In this document: piece after piece, positions 47,901 to 57,415 of the stretch
Layout: each line of letters begins with the position of its first letter
Position numbering within the stretch: the stretch's first letter is position 1
DNA from: Helicobacter brantae
GTDB taxonomy: Bacteria; Campylobacterota; Campylobacteria; Campylobacterales; Helicobacteraceae
Length of the DNA: 64,000 bases
Assembly: GCF_003364205.1 (NCBI RefSeq)
Contig: NZ_NXLV01000005.1
Span: 62,001 to 126,000, forward strand
Reading direction: 5' to 3'
The notes under the pieces: model-generated
The model's input: the letters and a program-made list of their open reading frames with translations, nothing else
Databases searched by the model: none
Told to the model about the DNA's origin: nothing
Translations under genes and position numbers: made by a program

Positions 47901-50900
47901 TGGGGATCAATCAAAATTGAAAGCCATTGTATCTACAACAACAAATGGAGCAAATACAAATATCAACTTCCACAATGATGGAAGCATCTCAGGTGGAGTA
48001 AGTACATCAGATGGGAAAACAAATATTGAGATTTGGAATGCAAGTGCAACACTCTATAATATCCCCTCAGAAAACTACGCACTCAAGACAACTGGAGGGA
48101 GTGCAAGTATTGACTTTAAAGAAACTTTAGGGAGTTTTAGTGGAAATCTCCTTGCAAATGGTGGGAGCAATACCATTACCTTTGCCAAAGATGGAACTTT
48201 TGATTTTAACTCCACCTTAAGCACAGATTCCACTTCTACCAACACCTTTACTATCGATAAAAATATCACACTGAGCAATAATCTCTCTATCGATGGGATA
48301 GGAAGTAATAATGCAGGCACAATCCCACAACAAGCTTATGGGACATTTTTCAATATCGCAGGTGGATCTAGCCTAACACTCTCTAATAATGGAGAAAAAA
48401 CCTCTATCACAACCAATGGTAATGGAGCTACAACCTTAGCCTTTCAGGGAAATAGTGGGAGCTTTAGTGGAAAACTTATTGCTAATTTTTCATCAAAATC
48501 AGGGAAAAATCTAATTTCTTTTACCCAAAGTGGAAGTTTTGGATTTGATGCAATCCTTGATGCCCAACAAGGCTACAATAGAATGGAGATAAGCCAAGAC
48601 ATCACAATCACTACCGATATTTATGCCACTGGGGCAAGTGATGAGAGCGTAGATAAAGGGAATAGCTTTATTATTGATAATACTAAATCTCTCATTCTTA
48701 ATTCAAATAATTCCAAAAAAACGATTTACACCCAAGGTGGAGAAACCACACTAAGTTTCCAAAAAACAGGAAGCTTCAGTGGAAATCTCAATACTACCAA
48801 TGGATTGCTAGAGCTTGATTTCAAAACAATGGAAACAGGAGATTATACGATTGATTTAGACACTGATTTTTATGCAGGTGCAAATGGAGAAAATCGCATT
48901 AGATTCTATGATAGCACCAGAAATCTTATCTTGCGATCAGAAGGGGGATTTAGCTTCAGAGGAGAAGGAAATGGAAATAACTCTATTTTCATAGGATCAA
49001 GTGGGACAAAATTCACATTTACTGATAAATCAAGTGCTATACAAACTCTCACATACAATGGTGGAGAGAATACAATCACATTTGCCAATACAGGGCAAAT
49101 ACTTGAAGCAAATATCCTAAACACTCAAGGCAATCTGACTTTTGTTTTTGGTTCAAACGAAAAGGGAATAACGATAGGACAAGCTACTATCAATGGAAAT
49201 ATCACAGCAGATGGTGGAAATAACACCTTTAGCTTCCTCTATGATAGCTCAACCCTCTCTATGGGAGCTAGTAGTCAAATCATTGCAAACACCACTTCTG
49301 CCAATACCTTTACTATCGACAAAAATATCACTTTCCTCACAGATCTCACACTCTCAGGAAATGCCACAGATAATGGTGGAAATATTTTTAATATCTCTGG
49401 TGGCAAAGATTTGATTTTACAAGATTCTAGCAGTGCTATCAAAACCCTCTACACCACGGGAGGACAGAGTAAAATCACATTTGAGGGCAGTGGAAATCTA
49501 GTGGCAAATCTCTCTACAAGTGGAGGGGTTGCTACTGCAACTTTTGGTGGAGAAAGCACATCGGTAAATCTGCAAAATATAGTTGCAAATGGTGGAAACA
49601 ATATCATCAATCTTGGAGCAAATGTTAGCACTCTGACAATTAGTCCAAGTAAGAGCATGAGTGCCACACAAGGAAGCAATACAATCAATGTAGAAAGCAA
49701 AAATCTCACTCTCTCTGGCTCTATCACATCAAGCTCAGGGCAAAACCATATCAATCTCAACACTTCAGATGGCATTCTTAATCTTAGCAGTGCCACATTC
49801 TCCACTTCTTCAGACAAAAACAATCATATCCACCTCAAAAATTCAGGCATTTTTATCATCACTACAAGCTCAGCAAACACCAATCATCTTACTTTTGATC
49901 TTGATAGCGATGGAGCTAAGCTCAATTTTGGTGGAGATCTTAGCACCATTGGGACAGCAATCAATTTCAATGCCAACAACACCACTCTCATTAGCAATAT
50001 AACCACAACAGCAGGTACAACCACACTTACGCTCAACTCTCCCAAAAGTCGCGATGCTTGGAGAGAAATGAGTGCTTACATTGAGGGGAAAATCACCACT
50101 TCCAAAGGAGCAGAAACAAACCTTGTCTTCTCTTCCTCCAACCAAAGACTTATCCTCAAAGATGATGCCCAAATCACAAATATCACTCATCAAGCAAACA
50201 ATGGCATCTCCTTCTACCACACTTCACGCTCTAGCACAGAGTTTAAAACCCTCACTATCGGCTCAAAAGATTCTGCTAGTGGTATTAGTGGAAGTGGATT
50301 GAGCTTTGTCGTCTATGCAAAGAGTAATGAGAGCAAAGAAAAAGCAGGAAGTCAAGTCTATGCTGATAAGGTTATCATCCACTCCTCTAGCAATAATGAA
50401 GTTAGCACTCATACTCTAGGGGTTGTCTTTGAAAATCAAGACACTCTCAATCTTGATGCAATCAGCTATACCAAAGGAGCAGATAATAATATCCTTATTG
50501 CCTCAGTGTCTGATAGCTCCAAAGTCAATTTCAATACTCAATCCACTCAAGTGCTAGGATTTGATGTCGCAAAGATTGATTATGTTACAGAAAGCACAGA
50601 TGAGAATGGCAATACCTCAGGGAGTGGATATACAAGCTACTTTGTAGGCAAAGCCAAAGCTACAGAGGTTATAGAAGCCGAGCAAGAAATCACAGCCACA
50701 GCCTTTACTCTCAATTATGATTTGTATATGGCAAATCTTAACTCTTTGAATAAAAGAATGGGAGAATTGCGTGAGAATAATCATAGCCAAGGAGTATGGG
50801 CTAGAGTATTTAATGGGGCTTTAAGTAATGAGTTTGGACTAGGAAGTAAGAGCAATTACACTACTATTCAAGCAGGATATGACTATGCCTTTGGGTTTGA

Positions 50901-51864
50901 GGGAGCAAATAACTATCTAGGAGTAGCTCTCTCTTATGCACTCTCTACTTCTACTTCAGATAATAAAGCCTTTGATAGTAATGGAGAGCAAAGAGGGATT
51001 GATAATATTTATAGCAATGCAGTAGAAGTGGCTTTGTATAACTCTTATGTGAGTGATAGGGGTTGGTATAATGATAGTATTGCTAAATTTAGTTATTTGA
51101 TGAGTAGCTTTGAGATTAGCAACTTTAATAGTGGCTCAATTACAAGCAATGATACTTCTAACTTTGCCCTCACTCTTAGTGATGAAGTGGGTTATGTCTT
51201 TAAGTTAGGAGAGAGTAAAGAGTGGAGTATCACTCCTCAAGTAGAAGCCACATTTGGATACTTTAATCAAAGTGATTTCAAACAAACTTTGGCTAATTCT
51301 ACTGCCTATCTTGATTCTATGGCTGAGAGTGTATTGACTTTGAGAACTAGGATAGGAAGTGCATTTGGCTATGACTTTAAGAAATTCACTCAAAAAGATA
51401 CTTTCAATGCCTCACTTTATGTAGGAGCATTCTATGAGTATGATTATGTGAGTGGGGGAGAGATTAAGATGAGCACTCAGAGAGAAACTCAAACCAACAA
51501 ATACTCCAACCTCAGCTCTGATGGAAGAGTAGTAGTCAATGTAGGGACTAATATGTCTATCAAAGACAATACTAGAATCTACTTTGACTTTGAGAAAAGC
51601 TTTGCAGGGAAAATCAATACCGATTATCAAGTCAATGTGGGAGTGAGATATAGCTTTGGAGAGAGTGATGGATATAGCCCAATCCTTGAAAAAGCTGATT
51701 ACAAAGCACCACTAAAGATTGAAGGAGAAGAAGATAAAGAGGGGGAAGAGAGCAAAGAGGGGGACAATAAAGAAAAAGAAGAGCAAGAGAGTAATGAGAT
51801 AAAAGAAAAAAAGCAAGAGCAAAAAGAAGCAGAAGCTAGAGAGGATTCTACCTCTCAAGAGTAG
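44944..51864 (+). CDS. Giant autotransporter AT2
   Basis: 2,306-residue type Va surface protein. AAGGA precedes the ATG. The signal peptide is MRKKKIFTPIVAVGLAMSLS, followed by a Gly/Asn/Ser/Thr-rich beta-helix passenger with near-identical internal repeats (47597-47801 and 49181-49385). The barrel begins near 50680 (LNYDLYMANLNSLNKRMGEL, GVWARVFNG) and reaches the usual last strand GVRYSF at 51657. Unlike AT1 the protein does not end there: a 68-residue Glu/Lys-rich tail follows. The barrel is clearly homologous to that of AT1. Adhesion or host interaction is likely but not shown. Transcription is probably switched by the G tract upstream. Confidence 0.9.
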   Translation: MRKKKIFTPIVAVGLAMSLSVGSEVDIEIWTTQIENFHFSQFSDASTYIDRYFYAPQNGSEELLDSFTLSFANRPTANQLTLQKTGNGSGTLALGGANSVNFTSGAGVWISEFSIDFARSDITSSKQISLIFGYGYISSLSPYDSYNGNKTTFNILNGYNRNDTLEVLFTGSTNSDFTINSSSTNTITFSKAYDGTTIENIGDITISGSDSKNIFNFEDITYRGTFTNAISTDTQINLNSSTTQFIGDINTTGGGITTINILASGTTLQGNILADNGKNLLELSSNTTSLTLSSTFTANSSGINQINFSNTSPLTITSENGLVLNGNATYESGGGNILVGDNNQSFSLQNSQGEEQAITTQSGITKIDSISFEGNIQTSGGITLFGDFDSNGNDTRIEGNIIANGGNNIISNTSIYGNQWLAYGNSKNIFYSSDNTWIARKTLGSNGEDEIQLGGDNNGENIFYINDDEAIRIYTYEYTPLYIDGTIQTIGGTSKIIFTGSQGRFEGKVVADGGNNEIIFEQSGDFYLGELLWAKDTSTNTMQVQKNVSIIRKELRTNNSSGGNIINIENGAKLTIINDDTTSYQTNLPSGQYIVSTGGGKNILRFEGTSGGFSGSIIARGADNDIVFSQNGTFDISGGDILDGNYNTIFLASYSNNNFLIGNNSVIISTVFSALSECNASNSFIIGSGGSLTFSQSASLHAEENNNGSANFTIGDGGSLNFTNGGEKTSLILKGGGKTNIEFDNYGSLSGNIQTQSGTNTLYFKNSNKGVSPHAILDASFEATNYGTNVISINTNGTILKSNNGLQFSSSQGGKNRVELLGDGVSLTLQNVSDSQTQTLNSNGVSEVHFVGANQTFNGNILSRSGTSTITLGGVDNSSNAIVGKATINGNITADGGNNTFSFLYDSSTLSMGAGSQIIANSTSTNTFTIDKNITFLTDLTLSGNATDNGGNIINIGSGKTLALLTSTEVLASVITSGGTTSINFNGDQSKLKAIVSTTTNGANTNINFHNDGSISGGVSTSDGKTNIEIWNASATLYNIPSENYALKTTGGSASIDFKETLGSFSGNLLANGGSNTITFAKDGTFDFNSTLSTDSTSTNTFTIDKNITLSNNLSIDGIGSNNAGTIPQQAYGTFFNIAGGSSLTLSNNGEKTSITTNGNGATTLAFQGNSGSFSGKLIANFSSKSGKNLISFTQSGSFGFDAILDAQQGYNRMEISQDITITTDIYATGASDESVDKGNSFIIDNTKSLILNSNNSKKTIYTQGGETTLSFQKTGSFSGNLNTTNGLLELDFKTMETGDYTIDLDTDFYAGANGENRIRFYDSTRNLILRSEGGFSFRGEGNGNNSIFIGSSGTKFTFTDKSSAIQTLTYNGGENTITFANTGQILEANILNTQGNLTFVFGSNEKGITIGQATINGNITADGGNNTFSFLYDSSTLSMGASSQIIANTTSANTFTIDKNITFLTDLTLSGNATDNGGNIFNISGGKDLILQDSSSAIKTLYTTGGQSKITFEGSGNLVANLSTSGGVATATFGGESTSVNLQNIVANGGNNIINLGANVSTLTISPSKSMSATQGSNTINVESKNLTLSGSITSSSGQNHINLNTSDGILNLSSATFSTSSDKNNHIHLKNSGIFIITTSSANTNHLTFDLDSDGAKLNFGGDLSTIGTAINFNANNTTLISNITTTAGTTTLTLNSPKSRDAWREMSAYIEGKITTSKGAETNLVFSSSNQRLILKDDAQITNITHQANNGISFYHTSRSSTEFKTLTIGSKDSASGISGSGLSFVVYAKSNESKEKAGSQVYADKVIIHSSSNNEVSTHTLGVVFENQDTLNLDAISYTKGADNNILIASVSDSSKVNFNTQSTQVLGFDVAKIDYVTESTDENGNTSGSGYTSYFVGKAKATEVIEAEQEITATAFTLNYDLYMANLNSLNKRMGELRENNHSQGVWARVFNGALSNEFGLGSKSNYTTIQAGYDYAFGFEGANNYLGVALSYALSTSTSDNKAFDSNGEQRGIDNIYSNAVEVALYNSYVSDRGWYNDSIAKFSYLMSSFEISNFNSGSITSNDTSNFALTLSDEVGYVFKLGESKEWSITPQVEATFGYFNQSDFKQTLANSTAYLDSMAESVLTLRTRIGSAFGYDFKKFTQKDTFNASLYVGAFYEYDYVSGGEIKMSTQRETQTNKYSNLSSDGRVVVNVGTNMSIKDNTRIYFDFEKSFAGKINTDYQVNVGVRYSFGESDGYSPILEKADYKAPLKIEGEEDKEGEESKEGDNKEKEEQESNEIKEKKQEQKEAEAREDSTSQE
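47597..47801 (+). repeat. 205-bp direct repeat in AT2, copy 1
   Basis: Identical to 49181-49385 except for four bases. Encodes ATINGNITADGGNNTFSF and following residues. The 1,584-bp offset is a multiple of three, so recombination would remove 528 codons without breaking the frame. Confidence 0.93.
49181..49385 (+). repeat. 205-bp direct repeat in AT2, copy 2
   Basis: Second copy of the 47597-47801 repeat. A third, partial relative (TSTNTFTIDKNIT) lies near 48225-48270. Confidence 0.93.
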
Positions 51865-51867
51865 GCA

Positions 51868-51885
51868 AGGAGGATTACACCTCCT
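51868..51885. terminator. Possible shared terminator between AT2 and the UPF0045 gene
   Basis: AGGAGG and CCTCCT form a 6-bp GC-rich stem with a 6-nt loop between convergent genes, inside the last codons of the minus-strand gene. No long T run follows, so the call is tentative. Confidence 0.4.
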
Positions 51886-52165
51886 CCAAAACTCTCTCTA
51901 CTCTCCCCTCAAGCATATTTTTCCTCTGTGGATAGCAGTCAAATTTGGCAATGATATAAAATCTTTGAGAATCCATACAATCATAAGCGATTTGTAACAC
52001 CTCCAAAGCCTTTGGCATATCCTCACATTCCACACTTGTCCCCATAGGGTTAAGATGAGCTTCAATCTCCCTATCTTCAAATGCTCTCAAAATCCTTGCC
52101 ACCTCTCCCCTCTTGCTCACCTCTCCACAGATACTAAAAACACTCAATTCAAGCAATACTGCCAT
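51875..52165 (-). CDS. UPF0045/DUF77 (MTH1187-YkoF-like) protein
   Basis: 96 residues with the ferredoxin-like fold pattern of the family: LLELSVFSICGEVSKRGEVARIL, then IEAHLNPMGTSVECEDMPKALEVLQIAYD. Relatives bind thiamine or similar small ligands. It lies 9 nt downstream of hemC at the end of the heme operon. Role unknown. Confidence 0.75.
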   Translation of the reverse strand: MAVLLELSVFSICGEVSKRGEVARILRAFEDREIEAHLNPMGTSVECEDMPKALEVLQIAYDCMDSQRFYIIAKFDCYPQRKNMLEGRVERVLEEV

Positions 52166-52174
52166 ATTCTCTCC

Positions 52175-53104
52175 CTAAGCAAACGCCACTCTTGAAGCTT
52201 CTTGCAAAATCTCCTTTGCTCCTCTATCAATAAATCTCTTAGCAAATTCTTGTGCTAGAGCCAAATGATTGTTTCTATCTCCCAAAATACTATCTTCTAG
52301 CACTTTGCTTCCATCAGGCATTCCTAGTCTTGCTTGGAGTTTGAGCTTATCATCTTGCAAACTTGCGTGGATTCCGATAGGCACTTGACACCCCCCCTCA
52401 AGACATCGGATAAACTCTCTCTCACTCTCACAAAACAGCCCTGTATTCTCATCATTGAGCCTAGCAAAGAGTGGAGCAAACTCACTATCCTCTCTACACT
52501 CTAGTCCCAAAGCCCCCTGCCCCATCGCTGGAATCATCTCTTCCACACTCAAAGCTCTCATATATTTAACCCCCTCAATCCCAAGTCGATTAACCCCTGC
52601 TTGAGCTAGGATAATCGCATCAAAATCGCCATTTTTTAGTCGCTCTAGGCGTGTTTGCACATTTCCTCTCAAACTTTGAGTATCCAAATCTGCCCTTTTA
52701 AGCTTAATTTGCATTGTTCTTCTTAGAGAAGTTGTCCCCACTTTCGCCCCCACAGGCAGGGATTGCAAGCTTTCATAGTGATGAGAGAGGAAACAATCCC
52801 TTACATCTTCTCTTTGGGTGATTGCGATGAGCTTTAGTCCTTGAGGGAATTCCACAGGCACATCTTTGAGAGAATGCACTGCCAAATCAATCTCTCCACC
52901 TAGAAGCATTTCTTCAAGCTCTTTGGTAAATAACCCTTTTCCTCCGATTTTTGCCAAAGGCACATCTAGGATTTTATCTCCTTTGGTTTTGATGATTTTA
53001 ATCTCGCTTGAGAGATTGCATTCTTCTTGCAACCTCTTAGCAATATAGTTTGCCTGCCACAATGCAAGCATACTTCCTCTACTTCCGATAATCACTTTTC
53101 TCAT
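52175..53104 (-). CDS. hemC: Porphobilinogen deaminase
   Basis: Polymerises four porphobilinogens to hydroxymethylbilane for heme. 309 residues with [14 protein letters not shown] at the start, [27 protein letters not shown], and the cofactor cysteine in [13 protein letters not shown]. It overlaps the end of fxsA by 26 bp. In a cluster with hemA. Confidence 0.95.
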   Translation of the reverse strand: MRKVIIGSRGSMLALWQANYIAKRLQEECNLSSEIKIIKTKGDKILDVPLAKIGGKGLFTKELEEMLLGGEIDLAVHSLKDVPVEFPQGLKLIAITQREDVRDCFLSHHYESLQSLPVGAKVGTTSLRRTMQIKLKRADLDTQSLRGNVQTRLERLKNGDFDAIILAQAGVNRLGIEGVKYMRALSVEEMIPAMGQGALGLECREDSEFAPLFARLNDENTGLFCESEREFIRCLEGGCQVPIGIHASLQDDKLKLQARLGMPDGSKVLEDSILGDRNNHLALAQEFAKRFIDRGAKEILQEASRVAFA

Positions 53105-53525
53105 TTTCTATCCTCTCATTCTCTTCTATAACTTCTACATCAATCACTTCACCATATCGCTCTTCTCTCCCCTCACTTCTAGGAAAAAACCTATCCATAA
53201 TCCCCACAAACACGCCATCAAGCAATCCCAAAGTAAGCAATACCCCCACACTATCACTCAATAACCCTGGCACGATCAAAAGCAAAGCTCCAAAAACTCT
53301 GCTTAGATTTGAAGCGATGATTTCTTTGGGATTCCTAGCATTTCTCAAAAACTCCACTATCCCCTCATTGCTCCCTGCCAACGCACTTGTTAGCAAGAAA
53401 AACCCCACTATCCCACTTAGCAGGATCTCCCCCACCAAGCTCCAAAATCCAAACTTTTGAGCAAATAGCACAAATGCTCCAAGCTCTGCAAAAAAATACA
53501 CCAATACAAAGCCAAATACTCTCAT
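53079..53525 (-). CDS. fxsA: FxsA-family membrane protein
   Basis: 148-residue inner-membrane protein with about four hydrophobic segments ([26 protein letters not shown] ... [22 protein letters not shown]), the FxsA family pattern. The charged tail is cytoplasmic. E. coli FxsA affects exclusion of phage T7 by F plasmids; the normal role is unknown. Its last 26 bp overlap hemC, and it starts 3 nt after proS. Confidence 0.84.
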   Translation of the reverse strand: MRVFGFVLVYFFAELGAFVLFAQKFGFWSLVGEILLSGIVGFFLLTSALAGSNEGIVEFLRNARNPKEIIASNLSRVFGALLLIVPGLLSDSVGVLLTLGLLDGVFVGIMDRFFPRSEGREERYGEVIDVEVIEENERIENEKSDYRK

Positions 53526-53528
53526 TCC

Positions 53529-55211
53529 CTACTCTCCAAAAAGCTTAGAGATTTCCAAACTCTGCTTACTCAAATCCTCTCGTTTGACAAGCTCGACTTT
53601 TCCATTCTCAAGCTCTTTGCCGATAATATAGCCATAGGGGATTCCAAGCAACTCAAAGTCAGCGATTTTTGCCCCAAAACGCTCATCTCTATCATCTAGC
53701 AAAACTCTTTTGCCTTGAGAGAGCAAGTGGGCATAAAGCTTCTCTCCTATCGCTTTTTGCTCCTCATTTTTGATATTTGAGATAAGAATCATACACTCAT
53801 AAGGAGCGATATTCTCTCCCCATATGATTCCCCTCTCATCGCATTTTTGCTCCACAATCGCTGAAATCAGTCTTGAAACTCCTATCCCATAGCACCCCAT
53901 AATGAAGTTTTGTGCCTTTCCATTGCGATCTAGGAATGTCGCACCCATAGGGGCAGAATACCTATCTCCAAGTTTGAAAATATGTCCGATTTCTATTCCT
54001 TTTTGATAGCTTAGCTTCTCTCCACAGCACGCACACTTATCACCCTCTTGCACTGCCACCAAATCTGCAAAATCACTCACCCCCTCAAGCCTTACATAAG
54101 CGTGAGTATCAGCCTTGTTTGCTCCACTTAGATAAATCTCTCCTTGCTCTACCTCACAATCAAAGACTACAAAATCAGCCTTGCACCCTACCCCCATAAA
54201 GCCCACAGCATATCCCCTCTTCTCTAGCTCCTCACTCTCTATATCAAAAAGCTCCATTGCCCCACTCTCTTGCTTGACAATAGCATTATAAGCCTTAGTT
54301 TCTTCTAGCTCATCACTTCCTCTAAGGAAAAAGAGTGCAACCTTGCTTTCTCCCTCTTGCATTCTCACTCCCTTTGCAACGCATTTGAGGATATGATAGG
54401 GGGCGATTCCTAGAGTGCAAAGCTCTTGTATGCTTTTGAGATTTGGTGTTGAGATTTCTCCTAGCTCACGCTCTAGAGAAGGATAGGTTTTTCTCTTCCT
54501 TTTTCCTGCCTCAATATTACTTGCATATCCGCAATTTGGACAGATGATAAGTGTATCTTCTCCACAAGAGGCTAGAAGCATAAATTCCTTGCTCCCACTT
54601 CCCCCAATAGCTCCACTATCAGCCTCAACTACTGCATATTTGATTCCAAGCTCATCAAAAATCGCTCTATAAGTTTGCTCCATTACATCAAACTCACGAT
54701 TGAGATCCTCAATGCTCTCATGGAAGCTATAAGCATCTTTCATCACAAACTCTCTCCCACGGATAAGCCCAAAGCGTGGTCTTAGCTCATCACGAAATTT
54801 TAAATGCATTTGATAGAGATTGAGGGGGAGTTGCTTATAGCTCTTCACTCTCCCACTCACACACTCCACTATCGCCTCTTCATGTGTGGGACCAAGCACA
54901 AAGTCTTGATCTTTTCTATCTTTAAATCTCAAAAGCTCTTTACCATATTTCTCAAATCTTCCTGACTTTTGCCATAGACTTGCAGGAGTTACAAAACCCA
55001 AAGAAAGCTCTTGAGCCCCTGAAGCGTCCATATGTTTTTTGATGATTTTTTTGATATTTTCTAGCACAGAATACCCCAAAGGCAAGAGATTATAAATCCC
55101 TGCACCCACTTGCTGGATATATCCTGCCCTCACTAAGTATTGTTGAGATTTTAAATCTGCATCTTTTGGAGCTTCTTTAGTGGTGATGATAAAGCTTTTA
55201 CTCATTCTCAT
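53529..55211 (-). CDS. proS: Prolyl-tRNA synthetase
   Basis: Charges tRNA-Pro. 560 residues with the class II motifs (motif 2 region LRPRFGLIRGREFVMKDAYSFH, motif 3 GCYGIGVSRLISAIVEQ), an editing insertion (about 230-380) and the C-terminal anticodon domain. AAGGA is 7 nt before the first ATG, favouring MRMSKSF over a start two codons later. Between hemA and fxsA. Confidence 0.96.
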   Translation of the reverse strand: MRMSKSFIITTKEAPKDADLKSQQYLVRAGYIQQVGAGIYNLLPLGYSVLENIKKIIKKHMDASGAQELSLGFVTPASLWQKSGRFEKYGKELLRFKDRKDQDFVLGPTHEEAIVECVSGRVKSYKQLPLNLYQMHLKFRDELRPRFGLIRGREFVMKDAYSFHESIEDLNREFDVMEQTYRAIFDELGIKYAVVEADSGAIGGSGSKEFMLLASCGEDTLIICPNCGYASNIEAGKRKRKTYPSLERELGEISTPNLKSIQELCTLGIAPYHILKCVAKGVRMQEGESKVALFFLRGSDELEETKAYNAIVKQESGAMELFDIESEELEKRGYAVGFMGVGCKADFVVFDCEVEQGEIYLSGANKADTHAYVRLEGVSDFADLVAVQEGDKCACCGEKLSYQKGIEIGHIFKLGDRYSAPMGATFLDRNGKAQNFIMGCYGIGVSRLISAIVEQKCDERGIIWGENIAPYECMILISNIKNEEQKAIGEKLYAHLLSQGKRVLLDDRDERFGAKIADFELLGIPYGYIIGKELENGKVELVKREDLSKQSLEISKLFGE

Positions 55212-55214
55212 TTT

Positions 55215-56507
55215 TTAATCCTTTTTGTTTTTATAATACCCTTCGCAATTATAAGGGTTTTGATAGAGTTCATAATCTGCCAAATCAAAAAGCTTCTTGA
55301 CATTTCCCAAGATAAAATCACTCTCAGGGCTTTCTTTTATGGTTTTGATATAGGTAGTGGGGTGATGAAGAAACTTATTGAAAGCATTATGCAAGACTCT
55401 CTCCACACTCTCATAACTCTCTTTAGGCAAAAATCCCTTTTTTATCGCTCTTTCAAGCTCAAGATGACAGCATTCTTTGGCTTTCTCTCTAAAGGCTTTA
55501 ATGATAGGCTCTACATCAAGACTTTTAATCCAGCGATAAAACTCCTCGATTTGATTTTGCACGATTTTATAAGCGTTTTGCAATTCCTCTTCACGCTTTG
55601 AGATATTCTCACTTACAATCTCTTGCAAGTCATCAATGACAAACAATCTCACTCCACTAACCCTCTCAATATCTCTTGGCAATGCCAAATCAAACCAAAG
55701 TCTTCTACTATCCTCACTCTCTATCATCTCTTGAGTGATGATAGGGTGAGGTGCTCCTGTGGCTGAGAAAAGATAGGGGTGGGTGTGAAGCAACTCTTTG
55801 AGATTGCTCATACTTTCCACCTCTACCCCACTTCCTAGCTCATCTGCAAGTTTTTGGGCATTTTGGATTTGTCCTGAGAGAAGAATGATTTTAAACTCAT
55901 TGCTAAGCAAATGTTTAGCACACAAGCTTCCAATCTCCCCTGTTCCCACGACAATAACTTTCTGACTTTTATCAGGTTGGCATTGCAAGAATTTTGCCAC
56001 AGCCACAGAGGCTACTGAAACAGGGTTTTTGGAGATTTGAGTTTGATTCCTCACTAATGCTGCGGTTTTGAAAGCAAAATGCACCACACGAGTAAGAGCC
56101 TTTTTGCAAAACCCTTGATCAAAAGAGTAGCGATAGGCATTTTTGAGTTGCCCTGTGATTTGGGTTTCCCCTACCACCAAACTATCTAGGCTACTTGCCA
56201 CTTTGAATATATGCCACACTGCCCTCTCTTGCAAATACAGCTCAACTCCTTCTTTGAGTTTGGAGAGTTCTATCCCACGACTTTGAGCCACAAAAGCCAC
56301 CATTTCTTGCAAATCTCTCTCATCTAGCTCTCCATAGAGCAAAATCTCAAAGCGATTGCAAGTCGCTAGGATGATACATTCTTGCACTTTGGGAAAGGTA
56401 GAGAGAAAATGCTGATAGAAACTCTCTAGCTCATTTTGTGGGAGTGCGATTCTCTCTCGCACAGAAATATCTAGGTTTTTGTGTGAAAAACTCATAAGGG
56501 CATACAT
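55215..56507 (-). CDS. hemA: Glutamyl-tRNA reductase
   Basis: Reduces Glu-tRNA to glutamate semialdehyde, the first step of C5 heme synthesis. 430 residues from the ATG at 56507, which has AAGGAG 6 nt upstream and overlaps the ispB stop (TGATG). Catalytic cysteine in ILATCNRFEILLY, SLVVGETQITGQLKNAY and the NADPH site VVGTGEIGSLCAKHL are intact. Confidence 0.95.
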   Translation of the reverse strand: MYALMSFSHKNLDISVRERIALPQNELESFYQHFLSTFPKVQECIILATCNRFEILLYGELDERDLQEMVAFVAQSRGIELSKLKEGVELYLQERAVWHIFKVASSLDSLVVGETQITGQLKNAYRYSFDQGFCKKALTRVVHFAFKTAALVRNQTQISKNPVSVASVAVAKFLQCQPDKSQKVIVVGTGEIGSLCAKHLLSNEFKIILLSGQIQNAQKLADELGSGVEVESMSNLKELLHTHPYLFSATGAPHPIITQEMIESEDSRRLWFDLALPRDIERVSGVRLFVIDDLQEIVSENISKREEELQNAYKIVQNQIEEFYRWIKSLDVEPIIKAFREKAKECCHLELERAIKKGFLPKESYESVERVLHNAFNKFLHHPTTYIKTIKESPESDFILGNVKKLFDLADYELYQNPYNCEGYYKNKKD

Positions 56508-57415
56508 CAAAAACTCCTTTGAATCATTGCTTCAATCATCTCATCAAGCTTAGGATTATACCCCTTTTGAAGCTTAGAGGTTGCACTTTGGGCGTATTGT
56601 TTGGCAATTTCTATACTCTCTTTGATACTCCCATACTTCTCAAAACTCTCAAAAAGCCACTTTTTCTGCTCTTCATTTAGCTCTTTGTTGTGAAGCAAAA
56701 CAAGTTTTTCTCTCTCATTTTCAGGCAAAGAGTGATAAAGCTTGATATAAGGCAATGTCGTTTTACCCTCCCTAAAATCATTCATCGAGGGTTTTCCTAG
56801 CACTTGCTCACTTTGAGTGATATCTAGCACATCATCAATGATTTGAAAAGCAATCCCAAGACACAATCCATAATGATGATATGCCTCTTCATCTTCTCCT
56901 ATAAGAGAGGCTGAAGCTTTGGCACTAGAGGCGATAAGTGAAGCAGTCTTCTCTTCAATCATCAAAATATACTCTTGCATTGAAGGATTGAAACTCTTTG
57001 CCATAAATACATCTCTAATCTCTCCACTAGAGAGCAAACATACAGAGTTTGCGACACATTTTGCGACTTTGGTAGGAAGAGAGAGGAGATGATAGTAGGC
57101 TTTAGAATACAAAACATCTCCTAGCATTATGGCATTTTTGTTGCCATAGAGAGCATTTAAAGAATCCACCCCTCTCCTTTTCATAGCCTCATCTATCACA
57201 TCATCATGAAGCAAAGAAGCAAGTTGAATAAGCTCGATAATAGAACAAAGCTTGATACTCTCCTCACTCTCCCCAGCAATCGCCAAAATCAAGCGACTTC
57301 TTAGCATTTTTCCACAAGAAATCTTAGAAAAAAGCTCTTGGATATAAGGATTGTCAAACTCTCCTACCATAGAGGCTACACCCTCACAAATCCTCTGTAA
57401 AATCTCATTGTGCAT
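56507..57415 (-). CDS. ispB: Polyprenyl diphosphate synthase
   Basis: Makes the long isoprenoid chain used for menaquinone. 302 residues from the ATG at 57415, with GGAG 6 nt upstream; the longer frame extends antisense to nothing useful and would swallow the previous gene. The two Asp-rich motifs are LLHDDVIDEAMKRRG and FQIIDDVLDITQ. Starts inside the last codons of the upstream secreted protein gene. Works with mqnP at 36-37 kb. Confidence 0.93.
   Translation of the reverse strand: MHNEILQRICEGVASMVGEFDNPYIQELFSKISCGKMLRSRLILAIAGESEESIKLCSIIELIQLASLLHDDVIDEAMKRRGVDSLNALYGNKNAIMLGDVLYSKAYYHLLSLPTKVAKCVANSVCLLSSGEIRDVFMAKSFNPSMQEYILMIEEKTASLIASSAKASASLIGEDEEAYHHYGLCLGIAFQIIDDVLDITQSEQVLGKPSMNDFREGKTTLPYIKLYHSLPENEREKLVLLHNKELNEEQKKWLFESFEKYGSIKESIEIAKQYAQSATSKLQKGYNPKLDEMIEAMIQRSF

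Noticed and set aside
52389-52400. C7 run in hemC as a phase-variable tract
   Set aside because: Seven bases is short, and similar runs occur in ribA, the methyltransferase gene and AT3. hemC is probably essential.
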